A stretch of DNA of 42,728 bases from Cephalotrichum gorgonifer (GCA_900312665.1 ONZQ02000006.1:1525334-1568061); one strand, 5' to 3'. Positions 11,001-21,341 are shown, numbered from the stretch's first letter. The notes: generated by a model not told the origin, from the letters alone. Numbers and translations: made by a program.

Positions 11001-11414
11001 GGGAGGGCTACTACTGGACGGCAGGGCCTGGGTAGGACTCGTATCGTCGGGAGGGGGGTCTTCGTCCTCTTCAGTGGTGGTAGAGTCCCCGCTGTTCGTG
11101 TCATCAGACGGGCTATCAGTGGACGGCGGGGTCCCGGTGGCCTCTGCGTCGCCGTCGAGGGTGAAGGTAACACCGTGGGTGATAAACCTTGATCCGTCAA
11201 CGGTTGCCAGAGTTACGGTCTTAGTAGCGTCAACAACAACAACGAGGCCGCTAGTTGAAATGAGGATCTCCCCCTCTGGAGCCGTTATTGTTGTCGCCAA
11301 GGGGGACTCTGAGTAAGGATTGGCTGGATGTTCCGCGTAGTTCACGGGTTTAGCCACAGACCTCGCCACCAGAGCGGCAAGGAAGGCCCAGCGGCCAAGC
11401 TTATGGGAGGGCAT
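8076..11414 (-). CDS. Large secreted-type protein with Asp/Pro/Ser repeat region (2 exons, probable 1-nt frameshift)
   Basis: I chose the ATG at 11414 because it gives a clean signal peptide (MPSHKLGRWAFLAALVARSVA); an in-frame ATG at 11441 also exists. The mature protein has a short N-terminal domain, then about 280 residues of low-complexity PSDD/QPEAT repeats. A poly-Asp/Glu run near 10256-10290 and a Pro-rich segment follow, then a Cys/Thr block (CTTDVETSFETVH...CSTETITTTVPCG...CSPNTCGGGSC). The intron is 9815-9701 (GTATGT...AAATAG, CTGAC branch) in phase 1, and it joins ...CKWS to EPENYANPAD. Exon 2 then runs to 8076 with two Cys pairs near the end. The frame slips by one base around 10050-10056; exon lengths sum to 3224, so one missing base gives 1074 residues. 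Family unknown; likely cell-surface or extracellular. Confidence 0.7.
10370..10745. repeat. Coding minisatellite in the secreted protein gene
   Basis: Degenerate repeats of the phrase GGCTTCTGGCT...TCAGAGGGATC encode PSDD/QPEAT units. At 10511-10573 three adjacent 21-bp units (CGTCAGAGGGATCYTCAGTGT-like) encode EDPSDDT repeated in register. Length change here would keep the frame in 7-residue steps. A GTC/ATC triplet run at 10256-10290 encodes the poly-Asp tract. Confidence 0.8.
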
Positions 11415-11579
11415 GGCCAAAGGAAAGAAGGGTATGGGCAAGGGTAAGATTTGTAAAAAGGAGGCAGGCTCTAGGGAGTGCGAGGCTAGGTGTGAATGAG
11501 GTGGATATACAGGAAGTCAAGATCTACTGGACGGGAAAAGCAACAGTCTTTATAGTTTAATCCGCGGGGCGTTCTGCGA

Positions 11580-12125
11580 TGTAGGGTCTCTCGGAGCGAG
11601 ACGGGTGCCGTCTCTATTACGTGGGCCCATATTCGACTGGGGTTCGAGCCAACCAACATATGGTACGGTCTCTGAATGGGAGATTTGGGACATGATGCAA
11701 CGGTTCTAAGAGGGGGTCGGTGTCACTCTACTCGCCTAAGCTCCTCGTTGGCTGTGGGGGGCGTACTCTCTGGGCTTGGGCCCATATTCGAGTAGGATCT
11801 GAACCAACAGACAGCACGATCCCTCTATGGTTGGCTCGGGACATGATAAGTCGGTGTCATTCTACTCGTCTAAGCCCCTCGTTGACTGTGGGGCAAGCAG
11901 CAAGCAGAGGGGTCGGATCCATACTCTCTCGGCATGGGCCCGTATTCGATTAGCTTCCTAACCAACAGACCGTACGATCTCTATGGAAGGCTCGGGACGT
12001 GATGTAATGGCACAAGAGGGCGGTGCCATTCTCTTCGTCAAAGCCTGTCGTTGACTGTGGGGGCGGCGCCGAGCCTTGGGGTCGGATCCTTCCTCTTCGG
12101 CCCCGTAGCCGATCTTTTCCCTCTG
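11580..12125. repeat. Degenerate tandem repeat, about 155-163 bp period, about 3.5-4 units
   Basis: The landmark GGGCCCATATTCGA recurs at 11623, 11778, 11936 (as GGGCCCGTATTCGA) and 12099 (as GGCCCCGTAGCCGA). Each is followed by AACCAACAGAC-like, ACGATC, GGCTCGGGACATGAT, TCTACTCG...AAGC, CTCGTTGACTGTGGGG and GGTCGGATC phrases. No ORF spans it. It may be a decayed satellite or arrayed non-coding element. Confidence 0.75.
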
Positions 12126-13871
12126 CAGTCAGTGATGAAAAAGGAATTGCCCCAAAGCACCACGCCCTCTCATTCCACCCTTTTCATCATTACTAGGAGC
12201 GGCCAGGGACGGGACCCTCCGTATAGACGTCCTTCCCACTCGACTGCTTATCTTAGCACCGCGGATCAATAAAGTAAGCGCTCGCTCTCCACACAAAAGT
12301 ATTCCTCCGTTACATCGAAGCCTGGCTCCATTGGTAGGGCGGGCGGCAAACGAGGGTAGGTGGAAGCGCGGAACATGATTCCGCCCAGCGTTCGCGGCGG
12401 CGCAAACCGAACAGGCGCCAACATCGTCAGAGCGACATCCCCGAGGGGCGGGCCAAAGGTACCAAGGCTGTATTGAGTGATTCGTTGCATATGGCTCTCT
12501 GTTGGAGGGAAATAGCCGCCAGCTGCCCCCCCCGAGAGCCGTTGATGCTGCGCTGGCCGTTGGCCCGTGGGGCAGGCCGCTTGCGCCATCACTCTGCATG
12601 GGTCCAATGCGACACTGGATGCATAAATGTGAGAAGCGAATTGAATTGAGCTACGAAACTATCTAAAAAGGGGGTTGCAGCTGAAGCCGCAGGCTAAGAA
12701 TCAAACGAGTGTGGTGCGCAGGGTCGCTAATGACACCTGACAGCAGCTACTGCCAGCTTGTTGTCTAACAATAAAATTTAGCCAACCACAGCACTTGTCG
12801 CCCCCAACACTGGATTCCGCGCCCATCTGACAACTACTCGAGTTGCGCTCGCTGTGAGCCGCCGTCTCTGGCTCGCTGCCCCTCCCTTCTTCCCCTCCGC
12901 TCTTTGAGCCAACATGACGGCAGGCCGGTCATTGTTGGGTTACATGGGGGGCTGAGACCTGGGTGCCGCCAGGCAAAGTGCCTCGTATGGTTGGTTCTGA
13001 CCAGAATAACGACGGCCGCCAGCGACCTCATTGGTCCTTCTAGCGCTATTTTTGGCATGACATGGTTGGCTGCACACAGCCCTCTGCAACATCATGTTGG
13101 TTGAGGAGAAACATGGTGATCGGGGGCTTTCCGGCTGCAAGGGGGATTCTGCAGCTATTGCAGCCTGACGCTAAGTTTGGACTTCTCGAGCTGGTTCGAC
13201 TAGGGGGGAACCCCCCCGTAAAGGGGGGGTGTCCCGCGCGGTGCAGGCTGCCGCTAAATCCAGCAAATTGGGGGACCCTCGGTAGCCTGCTTGCGCAGGT
13301 GCACTAACTACTCTCCTGCCCAGCGAACCCTCCGGATTCGATGGGCCGGGGGGATGTGATTGGGCGTCCGATGTCTCCACTCTCCACTTTTGTATCCACT
13401 CTGTTCGCAAAGGTCACTCCGCACACAAAAACGGGTGCGGGGGTACCTCAACTTTCTGCAAATCCCCCGGAAACCAAGCTGCAACTAGTAGTAATATAGA
13501 ATATACAGAGTAGATGCGGGCTGGATTCAATACCATGTTTCAGACACACGGGAACGGCGTGTTCGCCATTGACTGCGCACCACCGTCTCTGCCTGCTTAC
13601 ATAACCCGAGCCCCCCTTCCTTCCCGGCACTTGTACCATTAAACGATTAGGTTGTCTGCCGCCTCGCAGGCAGCAACACATTCTTGTACCCGGTAACTAG
13701 ACGGCGCACGGAACCAGCCCCTCCAACTCGGCTTGAAGGCCGTCATCTATTTGTCCCAACCCGTATCGCCCATCACTCACCCCATCATTCACCTCGTCCT
13801 CCCTCATACACCACGCTGCATAATCCATCTTCACCTCTGCCACCTCCCAGCTGCTCCCCGCGCATCCTCCA
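12126..13871. other. Intergenic stretch without a supported gene; contains a G7/C7/G7 tract
   Basis: Open frames here (for example minus 12607-12266, 113 codons) show no family resemblance. At 13203-13230 the sequence is seven Gs, AA, seven Cs, GTAAA, seven Gs; the last two arms can form a 7-bp G/C hairpin with a 5-nt loop. From about 13750 the plus strand becomes rich in C and T, consistent with the leader of the ankyrin gene that starts at 13872. Confidence 0.4.
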
Positions 13872-15215
13872 ATGCCCTACTTTAGCCGCCATGTGGTTCC
13901 CATACAAGGCGGCGCGCCCCCGAGACCGTTGTGGGGGCCGCAGGCAAGAAAAGAATACGAGGAAACCCCGCTAGAGCCCAACGAGGAAGACGAAGATCTC
14001 CTCGAGGACCTCAAGCGCCGCGGACCCCTCACCCAGGAAGAAATGGAGCTGGTGGACGACATATATGCGAGGCAAAACGACAGACGTGACGCGAAGTGTG
14101 CGCCCGTCGCGAGAGAAATGGAGTCTTACTTCGAGCATCTGAATCTCCCACCTCTTCCGCCTCCTCTACCCAGGTCAAGTCTCGAGCTCAGTGTTCATCG
14201 GGCTGACAACTCGGAGCCCAAGGAGCTGCGGCCCTTTTACATGGCCTGCCACGAAGGGCGACTAGACGAGGTGAAGGAGTGGGTCCAAGACCAGAAGAAG
14301 AGAGATAGTCTCCGAAAAAAGGGGCTGCCGACCGGATTAGACTTCGCCGCCAAGGGAAACCAGGTTCACGTCGCCCGCTACCTCGTCGAGGAAGTTGGCG
14401 TCACGATCCATGGAGAGGCCGTAAGGGCCGCATGCACCAACCTCTCTCTGCCCCTGTTCGAGCTTTTTGTTCGGAACGGTTATCACCCGAACCAGCAGGT
14501 CCCTAGCGACATGGGGCTCTTCGGGACGGCGCTATCCCATTGTCTGGGTAGCGAGGCCGTCACACTCTTTCTCCTCAAGAACGGCGCAGATCCGGACATC
14601 GCCCCTTTCGCGGACGCCAGGCCCAGGCTATGGGGGCGTCGATCGACGCCTCCTATGGACAGGTTCTCAGGCCGTCCACTGGATGACGCCGCCGCCCGAC
14701 ACCGGTTCGACATCGCCCATATGCTTCTCGAGCACGGGGCCAACCCGAAATACTCGCGTCCGCTCCTATACATGCAGAATTCACCTCTGGCAGAGGAGCC
14801 GAGCGGCGTGAGGGATGATTGGCGCCAACTGACAGACGCCCTACTGCGACACGGCGCGAAAATCAACGCCAAGAGCAGACGCCATGGCGGCTCGGCGATA
14901 TCGGAGGCTGTGGCCCTGAAGAGATGGGACGTCGCTGAGTACTTGCTCGAGAGGGGGGCTAATCCCCGGGCCAAGTCGTACGGAACGGACCTCGAGGAGG
15001 GTGTGGACTGTTTCGAGATAGCGGCCAGGCGCGCAGGGATTCCTTGGGACGAGACGGAAGAGGTGCGACGGTACTTGGACTATCTTTGTAAGCCGGGTTC
15101 GTCAGCCGCGGGTGCCGAGGCCGTAGCTGCGCCGGACGGCGTAGATCAGAATCCGCTGGTACAGATGATGGGGAGATTAAAGTCGAAAAGGGAGGAAGAC
15201 GAGAAGACGGCCTAA
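13872..15215 (+). CDS. Ankyrin-repeat protein
   Basis: A single-exon open gene of 447 residues with no disabling change visible. Residues 1-110 are acidic and Pro-rich. At least six ankyrin-like units follow: near 118 (FYMACHEGRLDEVKEWV), 155 (LDFAAKGNQVHVARYLVEE), 190 (EAVRAACTNLSLPLFELFV), 222 (GTALSHCLGSEAVTLFLLKNGADPD), 270 (GRPLDDAAARHRFDIAHMLLEHGANPK) and 350 (SAISEAVALKRWDVAEYLLERGANPR). There is no signal peptide or membrane segment. Ankyrin repeats bind other proteins; no enzymatic domain is visible, so its partner is unknown. The ATG is supported by the pyrimidine-rich leader just before it. It is one of the few non-secreted genes in the window left intact, unlike the ankyrin pseudogene at 2415. 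Confidence 0.85.
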   Translation: MPYFSRHVVPIQGGAPPRPLWGPQARKEYEETPLEPNEEDEDLLEDLKRRGPLTQEEMELVDDIYARQNDRRDAKCAPVAREMESYFEHLNLPPLPPPLPRSSLELSVHRADNSEPKELRPFYMACHEGRLDEVKEWVQDQKKRDSLRKKGLPTGLDFAAKGNQVHVARYLVEEVGVTIHGEAVRAACTNLSLPLFELFVRNGYHPNQQVPSDMGLFGTALSHCLGSEAVTLFLLKNGADPDIAPFADARPRLWGRRSTPPMDRFSGRPLDDAAARHRFDIAHMLLEHGANPKYSRPLLYMQNSPLAEEPSGVRDDWRQLTDALLRHGAKINAKSRRHGGSAISEAVALKRWDVAEYLLERGANPRAKSYGTDLEEGVDCFEIAARRAGIPWDETEEVRRYLDYLCKPGSSAAGAEAVAAPDGVDQNPLVQMMGRLKSKREEDEKTA

Positions 15216-15961
15216 TCAGGGCAGGTGCGTAAGATGTTAGGTTTGATACGCATTTTAATGGGTCGGTTTTCTCGGGTGGGAACTATGTTGCGGCATTGGC
15301 AGAAACTCTAATGACCTTGCCAGGTTGTCCCTTGGCCGTCGTTTATAATATCGGCCTGCTGAGACAATAGGCTAATTTTGCAAGACCGTGGGAGACCTGG
15401 GTTCAGCTGGGAGGACCACACGTACCAGCGCCGTAACAGGCCGTTAGTTGTTAGATTGGGTACCATTACGGGACTGTCAAGGAAGGGATACGTTTGATAA
15501 CGGTTCCACGCTAGTGTCTCAGTTTGGCTGTAAAACACATACAACCCCCGACCTCGGCATTGCACGCCGATCACCACTATATAGATCAGAGTTTACGGAT
15601 GGCCTGCATCTACATGTAAGAGAGGTCATGCATCTTCAATACACCGTTTTACTCGCATGCAGACCGCTACGTAATTCGACAACTTATCGTAAACGGCCAG
15701 CCCCTGCGAAGCTGCATTAAGCATTGTTCTCCTAACCCTCTTGTATGCGCAGGTATCATTTGCTATTTACCGGTTTTGGTTTCTGAAAATTTCAAGTAGT
15801 TCTCTTGACATAATGTTCTACGGCCTCCCTTATATACCAAGACAGTTATACCCCAAAAAAAACAGTTCTTAAACAAGCCAGTTCCTATATTTCCTATTCC
15901 TTATATTCTGAGATCTAAAGTTGCATGTGAAGATATTTCTACTATAATAACGGGACTCATC
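15216..15961. other. Intergenic, AT-rich toward the right end
   Basis: No supported gene. It holds a dispersed repeat copy (15540-15690) that matches 38555-38680 (listed separately). Bases 15780-15960 are AT-rich with short A and T runs and probably include the promoter of the RTC4-like gene starting at 15962. Confidence 0.4.
15597..15633 (+). repeat. 37-bp perfect core of a dispersed direct repeat (copy 1)
   Basis: The 37 bases from GGATGGCCTGCATC to GAGGTCATGCAT are identical to 38615-38651. Weaker similarity extends on both sides: CCGACCTCGGCAT upstream and GCTACGTAATTC downstream. Copy 1 carries about 34 extra bases between CATGCAT and GCTACG. Confidence 0.75.
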
Positions 15962-16938
15962 ATGACAAGTGAAAATACTATGACTAGTGATGATGACGTT
16001 GTCTTCCTGTATTCAAGGACTTTGGATACAGGAGCCGATAATGAGGGTGAGAGTGGAGCCCTTGCCCTCGAAGCTCCAAGCCAGATTTCTCGAGGCAGGA
16101 AACGGGACCTGTCATCTCCCTCGCCCCCTCAAAAGCGACAGAAAGCACACAGTAAGAGCCCACCGCCGATATTATCTCACCACAGGCATGCATTGACGAA
16201 GTAAGATGAACCGGTGGAAACGACAGTCCCTCAGCTAATATTGACACCACCGCCAACATCGCCAGCCTCAGACCTACCATCTACACCCGATCCCGATCTC
16301 GACAGTGACACCATTACTTCGAGGCCCTACCCTCACGATCTCATGCTAGATTCGCCGTGTTCTTGGTGTAGACAACCCATCGATAGGGACTCCCTCCAGA
16401 AATTCGCTGGCGGGCCCTGCATGGCTTGGTCGGCGTAGAAAGACTTCTGCGATGAGTATAAGAAAGAGGAGACACGAATAGAGTGGGGAAGAATGTGGCT
16501 ACCCGAGATCGACCGGTCCGCCGTTAATGACCGACTATCATTGCACTGTGACCAACTTGAGGGGGTTCTGGAGGACAAGCTCACACAGGACATTAACAAC
16601 GGGAAAATGCGAGATATATTTAGCTCTGGTAAGTACATGGCCTTGCATGGATACTACGGTCCAAAGGGTGTCAGCGCGATAGAGGATATGTCTTCTAGGT
16701 TCTCGGATCTCTCTAGGAAACTCCAGGATAAGTTGAGGTCCCAGGGGTCGTTGTTCTTTTTATACAGGATGTCGTGGTGCCGGAGTTGCTTGTGAGGTTG
16801 GTAGTGGAGGATATGGGGCTTGATAAGGATGACGAGGAGGGTGCAAGGGGAATATTGGAGGCGAGCCAGCCACTCGGGGCTTTGTTGTGTGAGGAAGAAG
16901 AGGACGTTATTGATCCTGATGATCCAGATTTTTTCTGA
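15962..16938 (+). pseudogene. RTC4-like domain protein gene, broken
   Basis: One frame runs from the ATG at 15962 to about 16740, with stops at 16202 (TAA, CAA expected) and 16436 (TAG, CAG expected). It then shifts frame and continues to TGA at 16936. The N-terminus is acidic and then basic (GRKRDLSSPSPPQKRQK), followed by Pro/Thr-rich linker, then CSWCRQPIDRDSLQKFAGG. EYKKEETRIEWGRMWLPEIDRSAV follows, and after the shift VVVPELLVRLVVEDMGLDKDDEEGARGILEAS. These segments match the C-terminal domain of restriction-of-telomere-capping protein 4 (RTC4). Yeast RTC4 is linked genetically to telomere capping, and its molecular role is poorly known. The joined product would be about 325 residues, somewhat shorter than yeast RTC4. 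Both stops are C-to-T changes in CpA context. Confidence 0.75.
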
Positions 16939-17944
16939 TAATCCCGACGGGAGGACGGGACGAGAAGAAAGAACAGAGAGGATATTGTGATCTCCGACGC
17001 CTGGTATGCTTCCCAGCAGCGTTTGTAAGGTGGGGAGAGTAACCAATAGGTATTTTCTATAATGCCCCGAATATAGCGAGTGGTTTAATACTACTTCTGT
17101 CCTCTACTAAATAACAGCAGCCGAAAGTCACTAGTAATAATAGATACAAACCGTGCCCATGTATTGTCTAGAGGGAAAACCTTCCGGTCTTCGACTCCGC
17201 TGAGCTCCCTTCCTACTCCCGTAACGACATGTCAACTACCTTGATCTACATAATTATCTCATTCAGCTATAATTTCTCTCCTTATATGCCTAGGCCTGTT
17301 TTAGGGGGTGGGTATGCCGGCAGCGAGATCTCCTTTATCGAAAGTGACGGGCATCGCCGCGCTCCCGGCAATCCGGGCAGTTACGTCGGGGTAGCGGCGC
17401 GGCCGTCTGAGGTGTCGTCCCTGCCTATCCCTATCGGATGCATTTTCATCTAATTTCTGTCGTTACAAGGGCAGCAAGAGTCGCTGCAGTGGTGAAGGCG
17501 GGAAGGGTTATTTCTGGCGGTCTCTGTAAGCTACTGTTACTAATACTGTGGTCTGGTTATGGCCCGCTCCGGCGAGAATTCTGTTATGTGGGCCCACAGT
17601 GCAGCAGCATACCAAACACTTCCGTTTATACGGCGGGGGAACACCCTAGAACCGCGACTCCTCAGCATCGCATCCCAGAGCCCCGGAAGGTCGGTTCGCA
17701 GGCGTTACATGGCATGGAGGGGAGGCCCTGGAATCCCCGGTGCATGGTTCGTTCCTGATTTAGTTAGCACCGTAGAGGCGAGGGTATACAAGTTCCTTTG
17801 TCTCGGCAAACAATTCGTCTCTTTCTAATCCTTGGTAACGACTTATCGGTATCTCCAAGGTATACGGAACTCCGAGGCTCGGCCACTATTAAATCGCGGC
17901 CAGGAACCAGGAATGCGGACTTTTCAAGGTACTCACATGTATCC
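16939..17944. other. Intergenic stretch without a supported gene
   Basis: Short open frames exist (for example plus 17559-17828), but none shows domain-like composition or a sensible gene structure. AT-rich DNA around 17040-17160 and 17225-17290 separates the RTC4-like pseudogene from the STAND duplication. Confidence 0.35.
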
Positions 17945-20260
17945 GCCATGTTCCTTTTGTGTCATTTATTTCCACTTTAGAGTGGCCAATATAATTTTAG
18001 AAGCCTGATAGATAATTCTGCCCTTCCTAGTTTCCACTCAACCATTTGTTCAAAGAAGAAATTGCAGACTGGGTATGTGGATGATTTAGCCCCAGCCGTT
18101 GTTGGCAAAGACGAACACAATCGCGCATCAAGTCAGTAGCCTCTGGGCTCTTACCTACATTCTGCCAGGTATGCGCGAGATTGTTCATACTCGTCAGCGT
18201 ATCAGGATGGTCCTCCCCAAGCTTCGTCTTGCGAGTCTCCATCACCTGTACAAAAAGCTCCTCTGCATCCTCCCACCGGCCCTGGTTCCTATATGTCGAC
18301 GCCAGGTTGGCCATGCTCGTCAGCGTAGATGGATGGTCCTCCCCAAGCTTCGTCTTGCTCATCTCCATCACCTGCACATCAAGCTTCTCTGCATCATCCC
18401 ACCCGCCTTGGTTCCTATACGTCGACGCTAGGTTGCCCATGCTCGTCAGCGTATCAGGATGGTTCTCCCCAAGCTTCGTCTCGAGTCTCCATCACATGCA
18501 TAAATAGCTTCTCTGCATCCTCCCACCGACCTTGGTCTAAAATTAGCTCTGCGTACATCGATGTGCTTGCAATAGTTGTGATGTCCTCCTTTCCTAACGT
18601 CGTCTCGCGAGCCTTCCTCGCCTTACCAAGCATCCGCTCTGCAATATCATATCTCCCTTATAACCATGCATACCATCCCCCATTATATAAGAGAGTCGCA
18701 CACCCTTCTAATAGATCCTCGTCTGGTCGGTAATCGAGGGCTGGCTGAATATGTGCAAAGAGACCCCGACAAGTCGCCCAGTTCTCGTATTGTCCGGTCG
18801 GGAAGACTGCTGCCATCCGCTCGATATACTGCTGCTTGAACTTCTCCTGCAGTCCAGATGATTCCAGCTACCTCCTCGTCGACAGTTGCACAAGTCTATG
18901 CATCTCAAATTCGTTCCCTTTATTGTTCACGCTAACCAGACAGTAGTCCCTCAGCATCGCCAGATCGGTTTCGAAATCGCTGTCGTTATCGCTATCCGCA
19001 TCGCTGTCTGAGTTATCATCGCTACCTTCAGATTCCTGATCTTTAGTCTCATTTAGACCACCTCCTTGCTTCGTGTGTGGCTTAAGCACCCAGTCAGGGA
19101 TCGCTTGTCGATCAAAGAAGCTCATAAACGACAGAAGGTCTGCTGTAGAAGCTCGTCTAGAGCGGATATGATCGAAGGATATCTGCCAGGTCGTCATAAC
19201 TGCGTTCGAAGCCGCTCCGTCCCGCCTCAAGTCCCCTCCGGCATCAAGCTGTAAAAGGCTAGTCTTTTTATGATCGTTCTTTTGAAACTCGGCCAGGTAC
19301 TTTTCGACCGAGCTCCGCGGCGCCCTCGCTTGTATATAGGCCGCAGCCTGGCTGATGGTCAACGGCACACGGTCGAGCGCCTCTACAAGATCGACTGCTG
19401 CTACATCCGAGAGCAATCCCAACTTCTTCCGTAGGAGCGTAAGGGCATCTGTCTGCACCATCGGTCCGATTTCAATCATATTTTCGCGGTTTCCGGTTAG
19501 TCTCGACACCAAGTCCTTGTCGTGTGTTGTGATGATAATGGAGCTGTTTCGACTCTGTGGCAGGTATGTCGCTAATGGCCGGTCACGCCCGGCTTCGCTC
19601 GCGCCGTAGAACACCTCATAGTCGTCGGCGCTGTCGAGGATCATAATCCATCTGCCGTTTCGTTCATTGGATAGCCAGTTCTGCACAAGAAGTGGTATAT
19701 CCGCCTTAGGTCGGTTCCGCCCGGCTAGTTTAACAGTGTCGGCAATCGTCCTAAAGCCTTCTTCGACGCGCGCCCGCTTGCCGGCATGGATCCAGAATAT
19801 CCAGATGTTACCCTGTGCCTCGACAATTTGGTGGGCGAATTCGATGGCCAGCTGCGACTTGCCAACGCCGCCCAGGCCCACGAGCGCCACTCTACCTGCC
19901 GGCACGGAATACCGTCGGTCCATCTGGTCTAGAATGTCTTCGCGGTTGACGAAATCGGGGTCGTGGCAAAAGGGGATCGATGCGAATGGCTGCGGTGGTG
20001 TTTCCGGCCGTTCTGAACTCGTTAGCCAGGATCGGCCTTAATGATGGTAACCTTACCTGGTGGGCAGTGGAACTCTGTGTTAATCGTTCCGTAGTTTACC
20101 GTATTTTGCAGACTATAGTTCGATGTACTGGCGAGATTAATCTCACCCATTGTCAACTTGGGTATGGATATGCCTCAAGCAAGTGAAATAGAGGAGAATA
20201 GAATGAGGAGTGGACGGAAAACGGTATGCCAGGGAGCGGGGTTATTGTGTGCTCCTCCTA
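17945..20260 (-). repeat. Segmental duplication, copy 1 (inverted relative to copy 2)
   Basis: The minus strand aligns with the plus strand of about 35815-38245. It covers the whole STAND gene plus about 110 bases of 5' flank and about 80 bases of 3' flank. In a hand alignment of about 620 bp over the NB-ARC region I counted about 23 transitions and 6 transversions (roughly 95% identity). Edges are approximate. Confidence 0.9.
18027..20150 (-). pseudogene. STAND (NB-ARC/TPR, NLR-like) gene, copy 1, broken
   Basis: Exon 1 is 20150-20057 (31 codons plus one base), the intron 20056-20013 (44 nt, GTAAGG...CTAAC...CAG), and exon 2 runs to TAG at 18027. NB-ARC motifs are all present: P-loop GLGGVGKSQ (residues 77-85), Walker B WIMILDSADD, SSIIITTHDKDL, VPLTISQAAAY and MHR in place of MHD before LVQLSTRR. 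An Asp/Ser run (DSDADSDNDSD) precedes the MHR region. TPR units of 42 residues follow; four are visible. Lesions: TAG 18868-18870 (TGG in copy 2), TAA 18658-18660 (CAA in copy 2), and a 2-nt loss near 18480 inside the first TPR. The N-terminal motif of copy 2 is degraded here to S-L-Q-N-T. Such proteins are ligand-gated oligomerising receptors in fungal self/non-self and cell-death control; that role is inferred. Confidence 0.9.
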
Positions 20261-20346
20261 GAGTTGTTTGAGATGTCATTCTGAAGCTCTGGACTTGGCT
20301 ATGGAGAGGAAAAGAGAGGCTGGTTCTATCACTGTCTGTGACAGAC

Positions 20347-20400
20347 GCTCTCTTGCCACAGTTCGCTCTCTTGCCACAGTTCGCTCTCTTGCCACAGTTG
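20347..20400. repeat. Three tandem 18-bp repeats
   Basis: GCTCTCTTGCCACAGTTC occurs three times head to tail; the last base of the third unit is G. It lies just outside the 5' edge of STAND copy 1 and has no counterpart upstream of copy 2. Confidence 0.9.
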
Positions 20401-21212
20401 ACTGGCGTGATGCATCATGAGTCTGAATTCACTTACACCAAAGTGAATGTCGAAGTGAATATCCCGAAGTGAGTGACTGGAGCTGCAAACTGCCACTACC
20501 CAAACTAGAACAGCTTGAATTAATATGTCAAGCTCAACTAAGAACTTGTTGAAACTCCTGTGGACCACCAATAACGCGGCTCCACAGATGAAGACGCTGC
20601 GCTGGCCGCGTGCAATCATGCGGTATCGTGGATACCCCGAAGCGATTGTCCCCACTAAGACCAGATTTTAGTGCCGATCTTAGCGCCGATCATAATATCT
20701 TCAATGGGTGAGGTGATAAGGGAAACTACCCGTTGGGGGTTAATATGTTCGAATGGAGGGCTGGACCGAGATCCGACAAGCGGAACTGAGTCTCTTACTA
20801 GTACACGTACGATAACTCGATGAAAAATTGCGGGGGGGACTGTCGATGTTACGTAGCATCCCGCACCGCGGCAACATACCCGTACGGGTAGGTGATATCG
20901 GTAATGCATGCCGGTTCCCCGGTTGTTTGCAATTGCAAGGACAAGGGATCCTAGCTAGGGCGGAGAGATTGGACCGATACAGAACGTGACGCTGTCCTCT
21001 ACATCCAAGTCTGCGGGATTGGGGTGTGGGGCAGTAGGTGGAGAGCAACGTTCCTGTGCCGAACTGCCTTGCTGTCAATCATTCGGAGCATTAGGATTAG
21101 AAGGTAGGAGGGAGGGTACCCAGAGATCAAGACGTCGGTGGTTTCACCCTTGAAGCAGCGTCTTTGCAGTCCACATACTTATATAGAAGGGGGGGCAGGG
21201 TCTTATCAAACC

Positions 21213-21218
21213 TATAAA
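21213..21218 (+). promoter_or_regulatory. TATA-like box for the secreted gene at 21342
   Basis: TATAAA sits in an otherwise A/C-rich leader about 125 bases before the chosen ATG. Position and sequence fit a core promoter; there is no further proof. Confidence 0.4.
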
Positions 21219-21341
21219 ATGGATTCCCTGCCACTACAATCAGCAAGATATCTTGGTACATTTACTACTCAGACAACAAAATATTCCCTTTCCGAACAAG
21301 AACGACCTTCGGCTCCCTTTATAATTTCAACGTCGCCCATC

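Larger units (their letters stand above)
20261..21341. other. Intergenic, with short repeats and a TATA-like box
   Basis: No gene is supported. Bases 20334-20346 form the palindrome GTCTGT-G-ACAGAC, followed at once by three 18-bp direct repeats (20347-20400). TATAAA at 21213-21218 lies about 125 bases before the ATG at 21342 and is a plausible core promoter for that secreted gene. Confidence 0.45.

Noticed and set aside
12266..12607. 113-codon minus-strand open frame (and an overlapping 156-codon frame)
   Set aside because: Two overlapping frames compete, neither resembles a family, and there is no promoter-like leader. A small real gene cannot be excluded.
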